DNA from: Acanthopleura granulata
Taxonomy: Eukaryota > Mollusca > Polyplacophora > Chitonida > Chitonidae
Assembly: GCA_016165875.1 (NCBI GenBank)
Contig: JABBOT010000080.1
Coordinates: 13,002,337 to 13,066,336 of the forward strand
Reading direction: 5' to 3'
Length of the DNA: 64,000 nucleotides
Positions 46,791 to 58,900 of the stretch are shown here, one piece after another (position 1 is the first letter of the stretch; each line of letters opens with the position of its first letter). A program made the position numbers and the translations under genes. The notes beneath the pieces are model-generated. The model saw nothing but the letters and a program-made list of their open reading frames with translations, was not told where the DNA came from and did not search any database.

Positions 46791-47288
46791 GTTCATTGAC
46801 ATGGAATGGTCACTATTGGTTTTTTAAAATATCTGTGCCAAAAGTCTATGCTAAACTAGTTAAAGTTTTTCCCCAGTTATTTTGATTTGTAATGTAGAGC
46901 AAAGGTAGGCCATTTTATTATATAGTCACAAATTTTCAACTAGAAATGTTAAGTTTGATTCTGTAAACAAGATTCATTTTTTTATCCGGCCACTCCAGAT
47001 TACGTAATTGAGAGATTTGCTCGAAGTTTTTGTTTTGGTACTCTTCCCATTGTTTTCTTGGTGTATCATACTCTTGTTGGAATAAGATATGTTGTCTGAC
47101 CCATGTTTCCTGTAAATGTGTACATGTTATCAACAAAAAGATGTTATTTACTCTATTAAAGCCTTTAACTAGTGGAAAATGTACAGAATTTCATTAAAAA
47201 ATGTAATTGTGCTCTGCTCTTTTGCTTGCATTTTTTCTTTGTCCATATACTAGAAATACTGGCATACTAGAAGTTTCCTGTTGTCACG

Positions 47289-49205
47289 TTGTCATCTATC
47301 CGCTCTGCCAGGTTCCTTGAACGCCTAGTTGTCTCTGGGCTGTGCCAGGTTCCCAGAACAACTGGTTGTCTCTGGCCTCTGCTTTTTCCCTTGAACACCT
47401 GGTCATTTCTGGCCTCTGCTTTTTTCCTTGAACACTTGGTCATCTCTTGGCTCTGTCAGATTCCCTCAAAGTCTGGTTTTCTCTGGGCTCTGCCAGATTT
47501 CCTGAACACATGGATATCCTTCAGCTTTGCCAGGTTCCCTCAACACCTTGTTGTCTAGGCTCTGCCTGATTCCCGACACCTGGTTTTGTCTGGGCTCTGC
47601 CAGATTTCCTGAACACATAGATGTCCCTCGGCTTTGCCAGGTTCCCTGAACACCCAGTTGTCTCTAGGCTCTGCCAGATTCCCAACACCTGGTTTTCTCT
47701 GGGCTCTGCCAGATTTCCTGAACACATAGATATCCTTCAGCTTTGTCAGGTTCCCTGAACACCTTGTTGTCTCTAGGCTCTGCCAGATTTCCAACACCTG
47801 GTTTTGTCTGGGCTCTGCCAGATTTCCTGAACACATAGATGTCCCTCGGCTTTGTCAGGTTCCCTGAATACCTTGTTGTCTCTAGGCTCTGCCCGATTCC
47901 CGACACCTGGTTTTGTCTGGGCTCTGCCAGATTTCCTGAACACATAGATGTCCCTCGGCTTTGTCAGGTTCCCTGAACACCCAGTTGTCTCTAGGCTCTG
48001 CCAGATTCCCAACACCTGGTTTTCTCTGGGCTCTGCCAGATTTCCTGAACACATAGATGTCCCTCGGCTTTGTCAGGTTCCCTGAATACCTTGTTGACTC
48101 TAGGCTCTGCCAGATTCCCAACACCTGGTTTTGTCTGGGCTCTGCCAGATTTCCTGAACACATAGATGTCCCTCGGCTTTGTCAGGTTCCCTGAACACCT
48201 TGTTGTCTCTAGGCTCTGCCAGATTCCCATCACCTGGTTTTGTCTGGGCTCTGCCAGATTTCCTGAACACATAGATGTCCCTCGGCTTTGCCAGGTTCCC
48301 TGAACACCCAGTTGTCCCTAGGCTCTGCCAGATTCCCAACACCTGGTTTTGTCTGGGCTCTGCCAGATTTCCTGAACACATAGATGTCCCTCGGCTTTGT
48401 CAGGTTCCCTGAACACCTTGTTGTCTCTAGGCTCTGCCAGATTCCCGACACCTGGTTTTGTCTGGGCTCTGCCAGATTTCCTGAACACATAGATGTCCCT
48501 CGGCTTTGCCAGGTTCCCTGAACACCCAGTTGTCTCTAGGCTCTGCCAGATTCCCAACACCTGGTTTTGTCTGGGCTCTGCCAGATTTCCTGAACACATA
48601 GATGTCCCTCGGCTTTGTCAGGTTCCCTGAACACCTTGTTGTCTCTAGGCTCTGCCAGATTCCCAACACCTGGTTTTGTCTGGGCTCTGCCAGATTTCCT
48701 GAACACATAGATGTCCCTCGGCTTTGCCAGGTTCCCTGAACACCCAGTTGTCTCTAGGCTCTGCCAGATTCCCAACACCTGGCTTTCTCTGGGCTCTGCC
48801 AGATTTCCTGAACACATGGATGTCCCTCGGCTTTGTCAGGTTCCCTGAATACCTTGTTGTCTCTAGGCTCTGCCAGATTCCCAACACCTGGTTTTCTCTG
48901 GGCTCTGCCAGATTTCCTGAACACATAGATGTCCCTCGGCTTTGTCAGGTTCCCTGAACACCTTGTTGTCTCTAGGCTCTGCCAGATTCCCAACACCTGG
49001 TTTTGTCTGGGCTCTGCCAGATTTCCTGAACACATAGATGTCCCTCGGCTTTGCCAGGTTCCCTGAACACCCAGTTGTCCCTAGGCTCTGCCAGATTCCC
49101 AACACCTGGTTTTGTCTGGGCTCTGCCAGATTTCCTGAACACATAGATGTCCCTCGGCTTTGTCAGGTTCCCTGAACACCTTGCAGCCAGGTTCCCTGAA
49201 CAGGT
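47289..49205. repeat. Hierarchical 109-bp satellite
   Basis: About 15 units of exactly 109 bp from roughly 47565 to 49200. Each unit is three subunits of 37, 37 and 35 bp, all starting GGCTYTGCCAG. Two unit types differ at the second subunit (GAACACCCAGTTGTC versus GAACACCTTGTTGTC) and are interspersed. To the left (47310-47560) are more diverged single subunits, which look like the ancestral monomers. The many 93-codon ORFs on - are repeats of one frame and not genes. Confidence 0.95.
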
Positions 49206-50398
49206 TTCGCCCTGCTTCCCAGGTTTCTTAGATCCCAATTTTCTTGTGTTTTTTTGTCTTGAAGAGCTGGTTTTATCCTTCGTCAGCTATATGTGGTTTC
49301 TAGAGCAGGAGGCACATGAAATGGTCTGGTAGGTTTTGGTCAGCTTTTGGCATAAATGTTGGCATGACTGGGTCTGGGATCAACCTTAACACTTTTGCTT
49401 AAATATTCCAAGAATGGTTGTGTTGTGTGGACCACTTTTCTGTGACTGGTTCCATGGTGTCTGTTATTGTGACTAATTGTTTCAACTTACCTTGATTGTT
49501 TATGTCCCATCTACCAGGAATTGTTTTGATTTGACTCCTGCTTAACACCATACACTAGAATTGTTTATCCATGGTTGTCAGTACTATGGGTGGAGAAACC
49601 ATATACTGCAACTATGAGGTGTTAGTATACCGTGATTGGCTGTGTGGTGTCAGCATACTGCATAATGTGGCTGGTTGTATGACATTAGCATACATTATCG
49701 GCTTGATGTGCTACTGTCATAATGAACCATCTCCATGGTTAAGTTACTCAAATCCCAACTCCTGTCACACATGGTGCAGGTTGGCCCCAAACATGGAGCG
49801 GGAATTTGAGATTCCCCCGCCCTTGCTTTGCATAGTGATTTGGTGACTTTACAATCAGTCAAATGTCTCTGGCCTCTGTAGTTTGTTGAAAACCAGCTCT
49901 CTTCCATCAGTATTGTGATTTATTTGATTGGTTCTTTACACGGTTATCAACCAATATTGTGAGCAGACATGTAAATCACTCATGGTTCACTTTGTCACGG
50001 ACTCACTCTCAACAGGCCTACTGCTCACCATCATACACACAGAGTATGTGAAAAATTCTGGTGTGAAGTCTTTTAACAACCTAAGAAAATCTATCAAAAA
50101 TATTGTTCTCATATGGTTATTCAAATTCTTTACCTTGCATAATAAATTTACACCTGCACAGAGGAATCTGATTGAGAGCTATTTACTCTGCACAGTCATG
50201 AGCTGAAAGTCTTATTTTCTCCATGTATTAAAATGTAACCACAATGAATTTTTTCAGTATGGCCTGCAGGTAACAAAAAATCAGTCTTATATATACCAAT
50301 AAACAAAACATATTTACCTTGTGTTACAAAAACACCATGCTGCGCACCACTGAACATACAAAAGACATACACAAGAACGTCAATAGATGTTCAAATTG
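49206..50398. other. Intergenic DNA, nothing recognised
   Basis: Between the satellite and the presumed FHOD transcript end. No motif-bearing ORF; the 92-codon ORFs at 49571 and 49928 resemble no family. Confidence 0.4.
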
Positions 50399-50404
50399 TT
50401 TATT
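50399..50404 (-). terminator. Candidate polyadenylation signal of the FHOD-like gene
   Basis: TTTATT on + is AATAAA on -. It lies about 2.5 kb past the FHOD stop codon, at the end of a uniform, SINE-free AT-rich stretch, and is a plausible distal site. Motif only. Confidence 0.3.
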
Positions 50405-52941
50405 TTACAGTCTAAAAAGTATATATACAGAATATCCTCTATATATGGCAGGACTGGGTCTCTGGTATCTGAAAGTTTCGTGGGTAGGTTATCCAATTCG
50501 TCCTTAACCAGAAGGTTCTTGTGGCTTCATTTCCTGGACGGTCAGTCTCTTTGATTCGTGCAGTTCTGTGACACGGGGGGGAAAAAACCGATGAAAGAAA
50601 ACGACCTCTCTAATTTTGAGGTTTATATACGGTGGGTGCACATTTCGTCCTTTCGAAATTCTTGCAGCAGATAAAATCAGCATGTTTGAACATAATGCAA
50701 ATGGTTAACCAGCAGCAATTTGCATATAATTAAAGATATATAAGTATTTAAAATTCAAATAAAAATAGTCACATGCTTTAGTGAGAAAAAAAAGGCTCAC
50801 CTTATGAAAAAAAATTCTAACAACACCACATTGAAAAATAAATGATACATCTAAAATTTTAAAAAAAATCTTGAACTTCAAATAACTTAACAACCCCATA
50901 CATCAGATGTAAAGTGAATCCGAAACAACATTTGAACGAAATTTCAAACAATATATGTGACACGGGTAAAGACAGGAAAGTTCAGGACAGATTTAATTCC
51001 GTAGTAGTGAAAAAATGAGTAGCATTTATCAAGTCCAGCAAGGTGTGGTTCTCTAACAATGCTTTGAAAAACATGAGAGCTCTCGCTCTCTTTTATCATG
51101 TCAGCCTACAACAGATATCTCAATATCGGCATCTTGTCAACCTCTCAAAGTCTCTCCTCTATAACATGTCAATGAGAGTTTCTTTTAACGTCACCTACAT
51201 AAATGATCTACAGCGGCAGGCAAGCAGTGACATTTATCTACTATTGACTAAAGGCAGCTGTAACAATGACTAGCACTGGTCTCTTCAACCTGACCAATCA
51301 GCATCCACATTAGACAAAAATTAGAATAATATAGCTATGAGATCTAATGCTGGTGTCGCACTCTACCGCAGTTTCTCAACCAGCAGGTACATTTTGGGTC
51401 ACTGTTTGAGCATTAAAGCTGAAAAATACTGTCACAAAAACAATTCAAACACATGTGTACAAAGCAGATAAGGTATTGATGTAACTACACTTTCTAGTGA
51501 TTTCTAACAATGAAGAGAGCCTATGGAGACTAGAGAAGTGTACCTAAACCATTCATCTGCAGCACTAGAGTAGAAGTACAATGAGAGGCAGTAGCTATTA
51601 TTTCCATAAACGACTCCATCCTTATTTAGCCTCAATTCCCAAAAACCTCAAACCGCTTTCAAAAGAAAGACTCCTTCATAACCTTAAATAGTAGACTTTG
51701 CTGTATTTTTTTTCCCTAAACTCTGTTGGAATTAAGAAACCTTTGATTACTAACAAACCCACCAATCACAACTCACATCTGAAAGAACTTCTACATATCA
51801 CAGCTCGGGTAAAGTGAAAACAAGCAGTCAGCCGCCTATCAATTTACAGGTATACATGTACACAACCTAGACAGAGAAACTGAAAGCAGTGAACAGGTCA
51901 CATGTCAAACGGCCACATACCGTCTTCCAGTCAGATGTTTCCACTGAAGGAACATGCAGAAAGACATTACTTCAACTAAATTCATTTTACGTCTAGTTTG
52001 AAAATTTCAAAACCGAAAATAACCTGCATTGTTTCCTATGATCTTGGAATAAGCTCAAAGGTAGCAGCGCTGTTAATAATAATTATAATAATAAAATATT
52101 ATACTTAACAACATGTACATCCAAAAAAAATCCCTTAAAATATGTAAATGAATCTAAAGTTATACATTTTCTAAATGAGACGATGTGATCAAGGTATTCT
52201 TCATCCACTGAACAATGAAAGCCACCCATCTTTCAATGAAAATCCACAAAGCATTCTCTTGCTGTATAATACAATTTAAAACACTAGCTGTATGTACAAA
52301 CGTTTGTTACGCAGGTTGACAAGTATTTAAATTTCACAGATGTGTTATCAGAAGCCCACGTTTCATTTCCTTGTTGTGTACTCTTCTTTCGTATGGTTGT
52401 CATAAGCCTAATGTAATAAAACAACTAGTAAATACAACGTTGTTTGTGTATTAATTCAATCACTGAAATCAATTTTACAAATATACCACGCAGTTTCATG
52501 ACGGCAAATCACTATGACAAATGCATAAACAATAGGTGAAGCACTTGAAAACTTTGAAATCCAGTTTTTCTGGAAACTCCCAGTGTTGGTTTCTTGTCTT
52601 GTGACATGTTATCCTTTTCGTGAAACAAGCTTTTCTTGTGACACCTTTTTGTTAGCTTTTCTGAAAAAAAAAAAAAAAAAGCTTCTCTGGAAACACCTTT
52701 GTGTTAGCCTTTAAGTATTCACCAGACGAAAGGCTAGTATTAGTGTATCAATGCCCAAGGTCCATTTCTTGAGGAGGGGTAGTAAAACTCGGGTTAAGAT
52801 TTTAGTCCACACTAGCTCTGGGGGTTCCTTTGAAAGACGAGTGGCTGATGGCTGAAGAAATGTGACAACGACAACGGTGACAGAACGGTGATTGTGATGA
52901 GACATGGCCGGGCGGGAGGAAGGGAGAGGTGTATCTCTTCA
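50405..52941 (-). other. Possible long 3' UTR of the FHOD-like gene
   Basis: AT-rich, with no SINE copies and no recognised coding, adjoining the FHOD stop codon. The 18-A run at 52663-52680 would read as poly-U in the transcript. UTR status is an inference from position and the lack of repeats. Confidence 0.35.
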
Positions 52942-55900
52942 TCAGACGACGTCAGAGAAGGCTGCTACTGCCCGCTTTTCTTCCTCGTCCAGACCTCCTT
53001 TCAATGTACGGCGCACTGTGAAAAAACGCAGAAGATTGTCATAAGCAAGTTGTCAGCCAAGGCAAAGAAATCTGGGTATTACATAAGAAGGTAAACGCCG
53101 CTGAAATGTCAGTCCTCTGTTAGAACAGTAAATACACACTCACTGACATCAGGACCAATTTTCACAGAACTTCCCAAAGTGATTTTAAAGAGACAGAAAG
53201 CATAAATTACAGACAGCATCACAGGGAAGACAACTCTAAAGAATATCTGGAAGCACCTTTATTTATTCATGAGTTATTCAAATAATAAATACCAAGTCTG
53301 AGGTGGAAAAAGTCTGGGCAACATTGAGATCTGAAGTATTCCACTTTGAAGATCTGAAGTATTCCACTATGAAGTCCACTTCTGAACTCATATATCTGAA
53401 TATTTTTCAGTTAAAAAAAAATTAATGTATAGGCCTCAATACGATAGCTGAAGGCAGTTTCTGCTATTCTTAGCACTTCTCATTAATGCTTATTTCATTT
53501 TTAGTTTTCAGACTGAATTCCTCATTTACAGATAATACTTTATCCTAGCCATCATTACGTCCGAAAAATAAAATGAAATCTGAAATGGATGGTTTCTGAA
53601 AATGGTCCCAGATATTGATCTCATGTGAAAACGTTCCTCGTGAGAATCATTCACAGTACCATGCACATGAGACAGACAAAGTTCCACGATCTGAGAAAAC
53701 TTTCATGATTTGTGTTCGATGTCAGGGATAACATGATAATGTTATTGTCCATACTGAAATCAAGACCACTGTGAACTTAAGCCAGGAAAATCTGAAATCA
53801 TGACCAGTAGTATCCAGGATTTTGATTTCAGGTGTGGGATAATGGTTGACAGAGAACTTCAACAGGGTACAGAAGATCACATGTAGGATACATGTATATA
53901 GAAACTCAATTTTGAATTAGACACCAGTCTATAGAAACACAATTTTGAATCAGATACATGTATATAGAAACACAATTTTGAATTAGATACATGTATAAAG
54001 AAACACAATTTTGAATTAGATACATGTATATAGAAACACAAGTTTGAATTAGATACATGTATATAGAAACACAATTTTGAATTACATACATGTATAAAGA
54101 AACACAATTCTGAATTAGATACATGTATATCAGGCTGACGAGTACATATAATGCTGGCAAAGTGTTTAAAAGAATTAAACAAAAGGATGTACTGACGAAT
54201 AGTTCGTTTAAAAAACTGAAAGTTTAACAAAGGAAATTTTCATTCAAACTAAATGAGAAAGCCAAATGAAATACAAACAGAATATTTCATTTGGTAATAT
54301 AACTGTAAATGACACACTTAATATTGAGACAAAACGTACGAAGTAAATTACCTGGGATCAAAGTTTTTCATAGGGAATGTGTAATGCCGATTTATGAAAA
54401 AATGTGTGCCATTTGTAAAAGTCTTCAGGACTCATTTACACATTAAGAAATATATATATATATATATGTTCAATAAAAGTGCATTCAGTTATAGGCAAGC
54501 AATAGTATCAAGCAAGACATAAAAAAAATAACATCAGAAAACTGAACGATAACTTAAACAAGAAAAAGGAACTCATAATAACAAAACTGAAGAGGTCTGC
54601 CAGTGTTGCTCCTTTAAACTTAAAAAACAGCAAATGTGAAAGTAAAGCTCTTTCATCATTGGTGCTTTTTTTTTTTCAAATTTTCTCCACATGATTTATA
54701 GAACAGGACTTTTCACTGCTAGTGCCAACAGCTATCAGTCCTGGTGAATTAAAGCTTGAGATGAGAATAGGATCTCATGGGCCAAGGACTTTTTATCTGC
54801 AGCGTGAAAGGCAACTGTACCCGGTGGAGTACACGTACTAAAATAAAGATTTTGACAAAAAACAAAAATTAAGGAAGAAGCAAACAAATAACAATGGCAA
54901 ACATCTAAAAGTTATAACACAAAATCAACAGACCTGAAATAAATATAAACAAATTGTTGCAAAATTTAGTACCCTAAATGCATATCAATAGCACTTGTAA
55001 ATATTTTGAGTATAAGTGTCAACAGAATGCAGTCATCTTTCCCTTTCTCATAAATAACATCTATGCTTATATCAAAACAGGAAAGGCATTTACAGTTTGA
55101 TCAGGTCTAAAAGCATCTGGTGTACTTAAAATGTTATGTGGAACTGTTGCTAAACAATCTGCTGCATCTCACCACATAACATATACCAAGACCCTAGTAA
55201 ATGTTGGCTAAAACTGGATATTTTTCAAAAATTCCAATTGAACACAGATTCATAAGAATGTCAATTTAGCTTATCATGATACTGCAGTTTGGACTATGTC
55301 ATCCCACATGATAAACATGATTTAAAAGAAATCATATAATTTCCGAATTAAATGAAAGAAATAATACTTAAATAAAAATAATTTAAATTATCCAACCGTG
55401 AAAATCAATCTACACCCTATAATTAACACCATAATAAAAGAAACACTTATTCCAAAATCATCCTCGCCACGACATGGCTGAGATATTGCCGAAGTGGCGT
55501 TAAGCCATAATCATTCATTCATTCCAAAATCATCCACTATATACTAAGTATTGGTGATAAGTAAAGCCTGGGTAGAGAGCCTGGGAAGGATAACTGCATC
55601 ATTAATTAGTTCACACAAATCATTATCAATGTTATCATTTCAACGGACAGTCTGTCACAAGTGCTGACAATGTCATGAAGACTACAATGGACTACATACA
55701 AGTGTGGTACTGTGGTACAAAGTGTCAAGTCCCTGAAAAATTGCAGCGACACAGGTGATGGGTAACAGACTGTTCAATATACAGACCTTCATTTACACAC
55801 AAACCCCACCCCAAATTCGTTCATTTCTGGATGGTTTATTTTATTTTATAAATGTTGTGCTAGGCACACACACAGAAATGATTTCTGAGGAGACTTCTGA

Positions 55901-58900
55901 TCTCATCTAGCTAAGCAGAATCTCTCTCAGAGCAAGTTTTTGTCCATGGAAAAAGTTCTGATCTAAGAAGAAATTTATGTGCATGAGCTACTCCTTCCAA
56001 ACAAGTCTGCAGAAAACCATTTTAATTTTCCAGAAATGAAGCCAGAGAGTGCCATTCCGACCTCTGTGTGAATCAGAACTATCAGTAGCTCTGATGAGCT
56101 TTTTCGTGCTGCATTTCAAATTTCCGACATGCAGAAATTCTCCAGAGTTTCGGATACGTGTGTATTTTTTGAACAGTCGCACAACACTTGCATCACAGCG
56201 AGTTACCAGGACATTACAAACTGCACATTCAATGTCATATGAGGTATAAACTAGAACATTCCACACGTTCCCTGCTTGACTACTGTCCAATACAGTCAGA
56301 TAAAAATAATTTGCATAACAGAAGTTTTTCACTGTAAGTGGTCTTTACCTAGAGCCCATGTCACTCACTCTCATAAACTGAAATAGGTATGGAAATTCAT
56401 ACAAAATTCCACTGCCCATAACTACATTTATACCTACAGCCATTGTACCAAGTTAGAAGTTCATTTTCAACTTTAAAATGATTTATTGTTTAGAAAACTA
56501 ACCATAAACTTTACATTTTAAGCTTTATTCATAAAAAAGTTAAAGTCTTCATGAAATACTCCTAGTTGAATTACATTCGTAATTTTTTGCCTTCATGTTA
56601 TATTTTTTATTCTCAGATACACAGATGCATACATGATATTAAAAGACCCCCAATTAAATGTACAGAATAACCCTGTTATCAAAATCTTTGTTTTTTCCCT
56701 GTCACATTTAAATCTGAAAATTTATTAAATTCAAAAATAAAAACATTTTTCCCTTCAAAATATTAAGATATATATTCTTTTAGAATTATTTTGTTCTTGT
56801 AACTTCACTTGAGAATCATTTCTTTGGTTTTTCACAGAGATCACTTTAATCAAGTAACACATTCGAACTTAAATCCTTTATTTACCATTAAAGACAAAGC
56901 TAACAACTTAGTTTTTAACAATCACGAAACTTACAAGATTTGCGTTGATTTCCTGCTCTTCTTCGTTGTCTTGGTGCTCTGCTCATTGGTTTTGTGGCTG
57001 TACGCACACAGGCCTCTAAAATTTCATCATCACCCGTATCAAATTCAGAATCTGTTGTCAGACAGCTCCGCGAACCACTCAACGAACCTGGTGGGGAAAG
57101 CAAAGACAAAGAACATAATTATTTGAGAGGAGATTTTCCTCAATTGTACTTATTTCAAAATTGTTAGCTTTTCACTTGACTACTCTTAACCTTGTTGCAT
57201 GAAAATATAGAATAACTCCAAGTCATTTGAAAATCCATCAGAATACAAAGTATACACTCATTACAAAATTGAAAAATACCTGTAACAATCACTCTCTCCC
57301 GATTCCAATTTTCACATTCCAACTAAAACTATTCTGCAATCATGAAACTATGGTAAATGACGTAAACTTCTGTCACCAAAAAAGTGTATTTTAAGAGAAA
57401 AATTTCAGAAAACATTACTTTTGGTGCTGAAATTTTTCTATTTTCCAAACAAAGCTTAAAGCACCCTGCCAAGATCAACAGAACTCTCAGCATCAGGCAA
57501 AAAGTGCAGTGTTGTCTCCCATGAAATTTTGGCTTATAAGTACTGTAAATGACCTAAAATTTCACCCAACAAAGTGTACTTGGCAAATTAATGCAATGAA
57601 ACATTTAATTTTGTTTCTGAAACATATTTTTTCAGTAGGATATCATCCAATCTTACCAATGAAATCTGAACACAACTATTAAAGGTTCACAGAACTCCAG
57701 GAATCTGGCCACAGGAGTCAATTTGATTAAGCTTTAGGTCATTTCTGCAAACTCTCCACTGAGTGTTGTGTTTGAGTAATGACTCGTGCTTCGTACCTAG
57801 CTTTCTGCGCGCCTTCTGCCCGGGTAAGGAGCCATCCTCTGCACTGGTGTAGCCATTGGTCAGGAGTTTGGACAGGGCGTCATCGCTCTCCACGCCACGT
57901 TTGTACGACTCGGCCTTTCAACACAGATTATACAGATAATGAATGAAAGAATGATTATGGCTTAACACTATCTGTACGACAATATTTATACAGATAATAT
58001 CCACTCAGAAACTGACAAATTTGCCAGCATGTAAGATGACATCTTCAGGAGGCAACATTCATTTCTTCAGCAATCACAACATGTATTATTTTAATATCAA
58101 AAAAAATTGTCACCATGACATCAAAAATCTGAAAAAAAAAAAATTACATAACTTTATACAACTTGTGCACCTACAGATTTATCAGTACATCAGAAAATTT
58201 GAAGGTAGTTATGTTCATTTATCCAAGATTCATGTCAGCCCACATCTGAATGCTTAATCCCTTGAGAAAGAAAGTAAGATTGGATACATCAAGAGCTGAG
58301 AAAATCCAATAAAAATTTTTCTGATCAATTCTACATATGCATCACATTAATCCGCTTATCTGTCAGATAATTCCTTTCACAATATCAAAAGAGGTTAGCT
58401 TTTAGTATCAATAACGCAAGTACTTGAAAAATTTGCTACTTCAGGCTGTATGTGACCGAAACAACTTGACAGGAAAACACATCCCTTGTTCAAATTGCTT
58501 GTTCCAAACTCACGGTGCTTAAAACATGTCACTGCCCAATGTCATAAAATAAATGGAAACCTATTAAACTTGGGCTTACATCCATAATCATCTTGCCTCT
58601 GGTCTTCTTCCTCTCCCGCTGCTTTTCCTTCTTCAGCATCTGCTGGAGGACTTTCTCTCGCGTCGTGCGGAACTCCAGAGCAAATTCACTGATGATCTTA
58701 CAGAAATAGTTGATCTTGGTGTCCTTGGCTTGGTGTACAGGCAGTCCCATGTACAACAGTAGCTTACTGTACCTGGAAGTCAACCACCGAAAACAGTGAA
58801 GTATTATGGACAATTACAGATTTACATACATGTATTCTCACATGTAATACAAGGTCAATACAACTCTTCATGGGATATCTACCACTTAGCCTTTAATGGG

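Larger units (their letters stand above)
53016..56934. other. Last FHOD intron
   Basis: 3.9-kb intron between the DAD exon and the terminal exon. It holds a 33-bp minisatellite, a short AT run at 54450-54468 and a fragment of a second SINE type near 55466. No other exon recognised. Confidence 0.6.

Noticed and set aside
46936..47136. 66-codon - strand ORF with protein-like composition (QETWVRQHILFQQEYD...)
   Set aside because: Reads plausibly but matches no family I can name and has no supported exon borders.
47521..49238. Series of 93-codon - strand ORFs spaced 109 bp apart
   Set aside because: Identical peptides repeated at the satellite period; no independent protein evidence.
53877..54230. 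117-codon - strand ORF
   Set aside because: Explained by the 33-bp minisatellite in the last FHOD intron.
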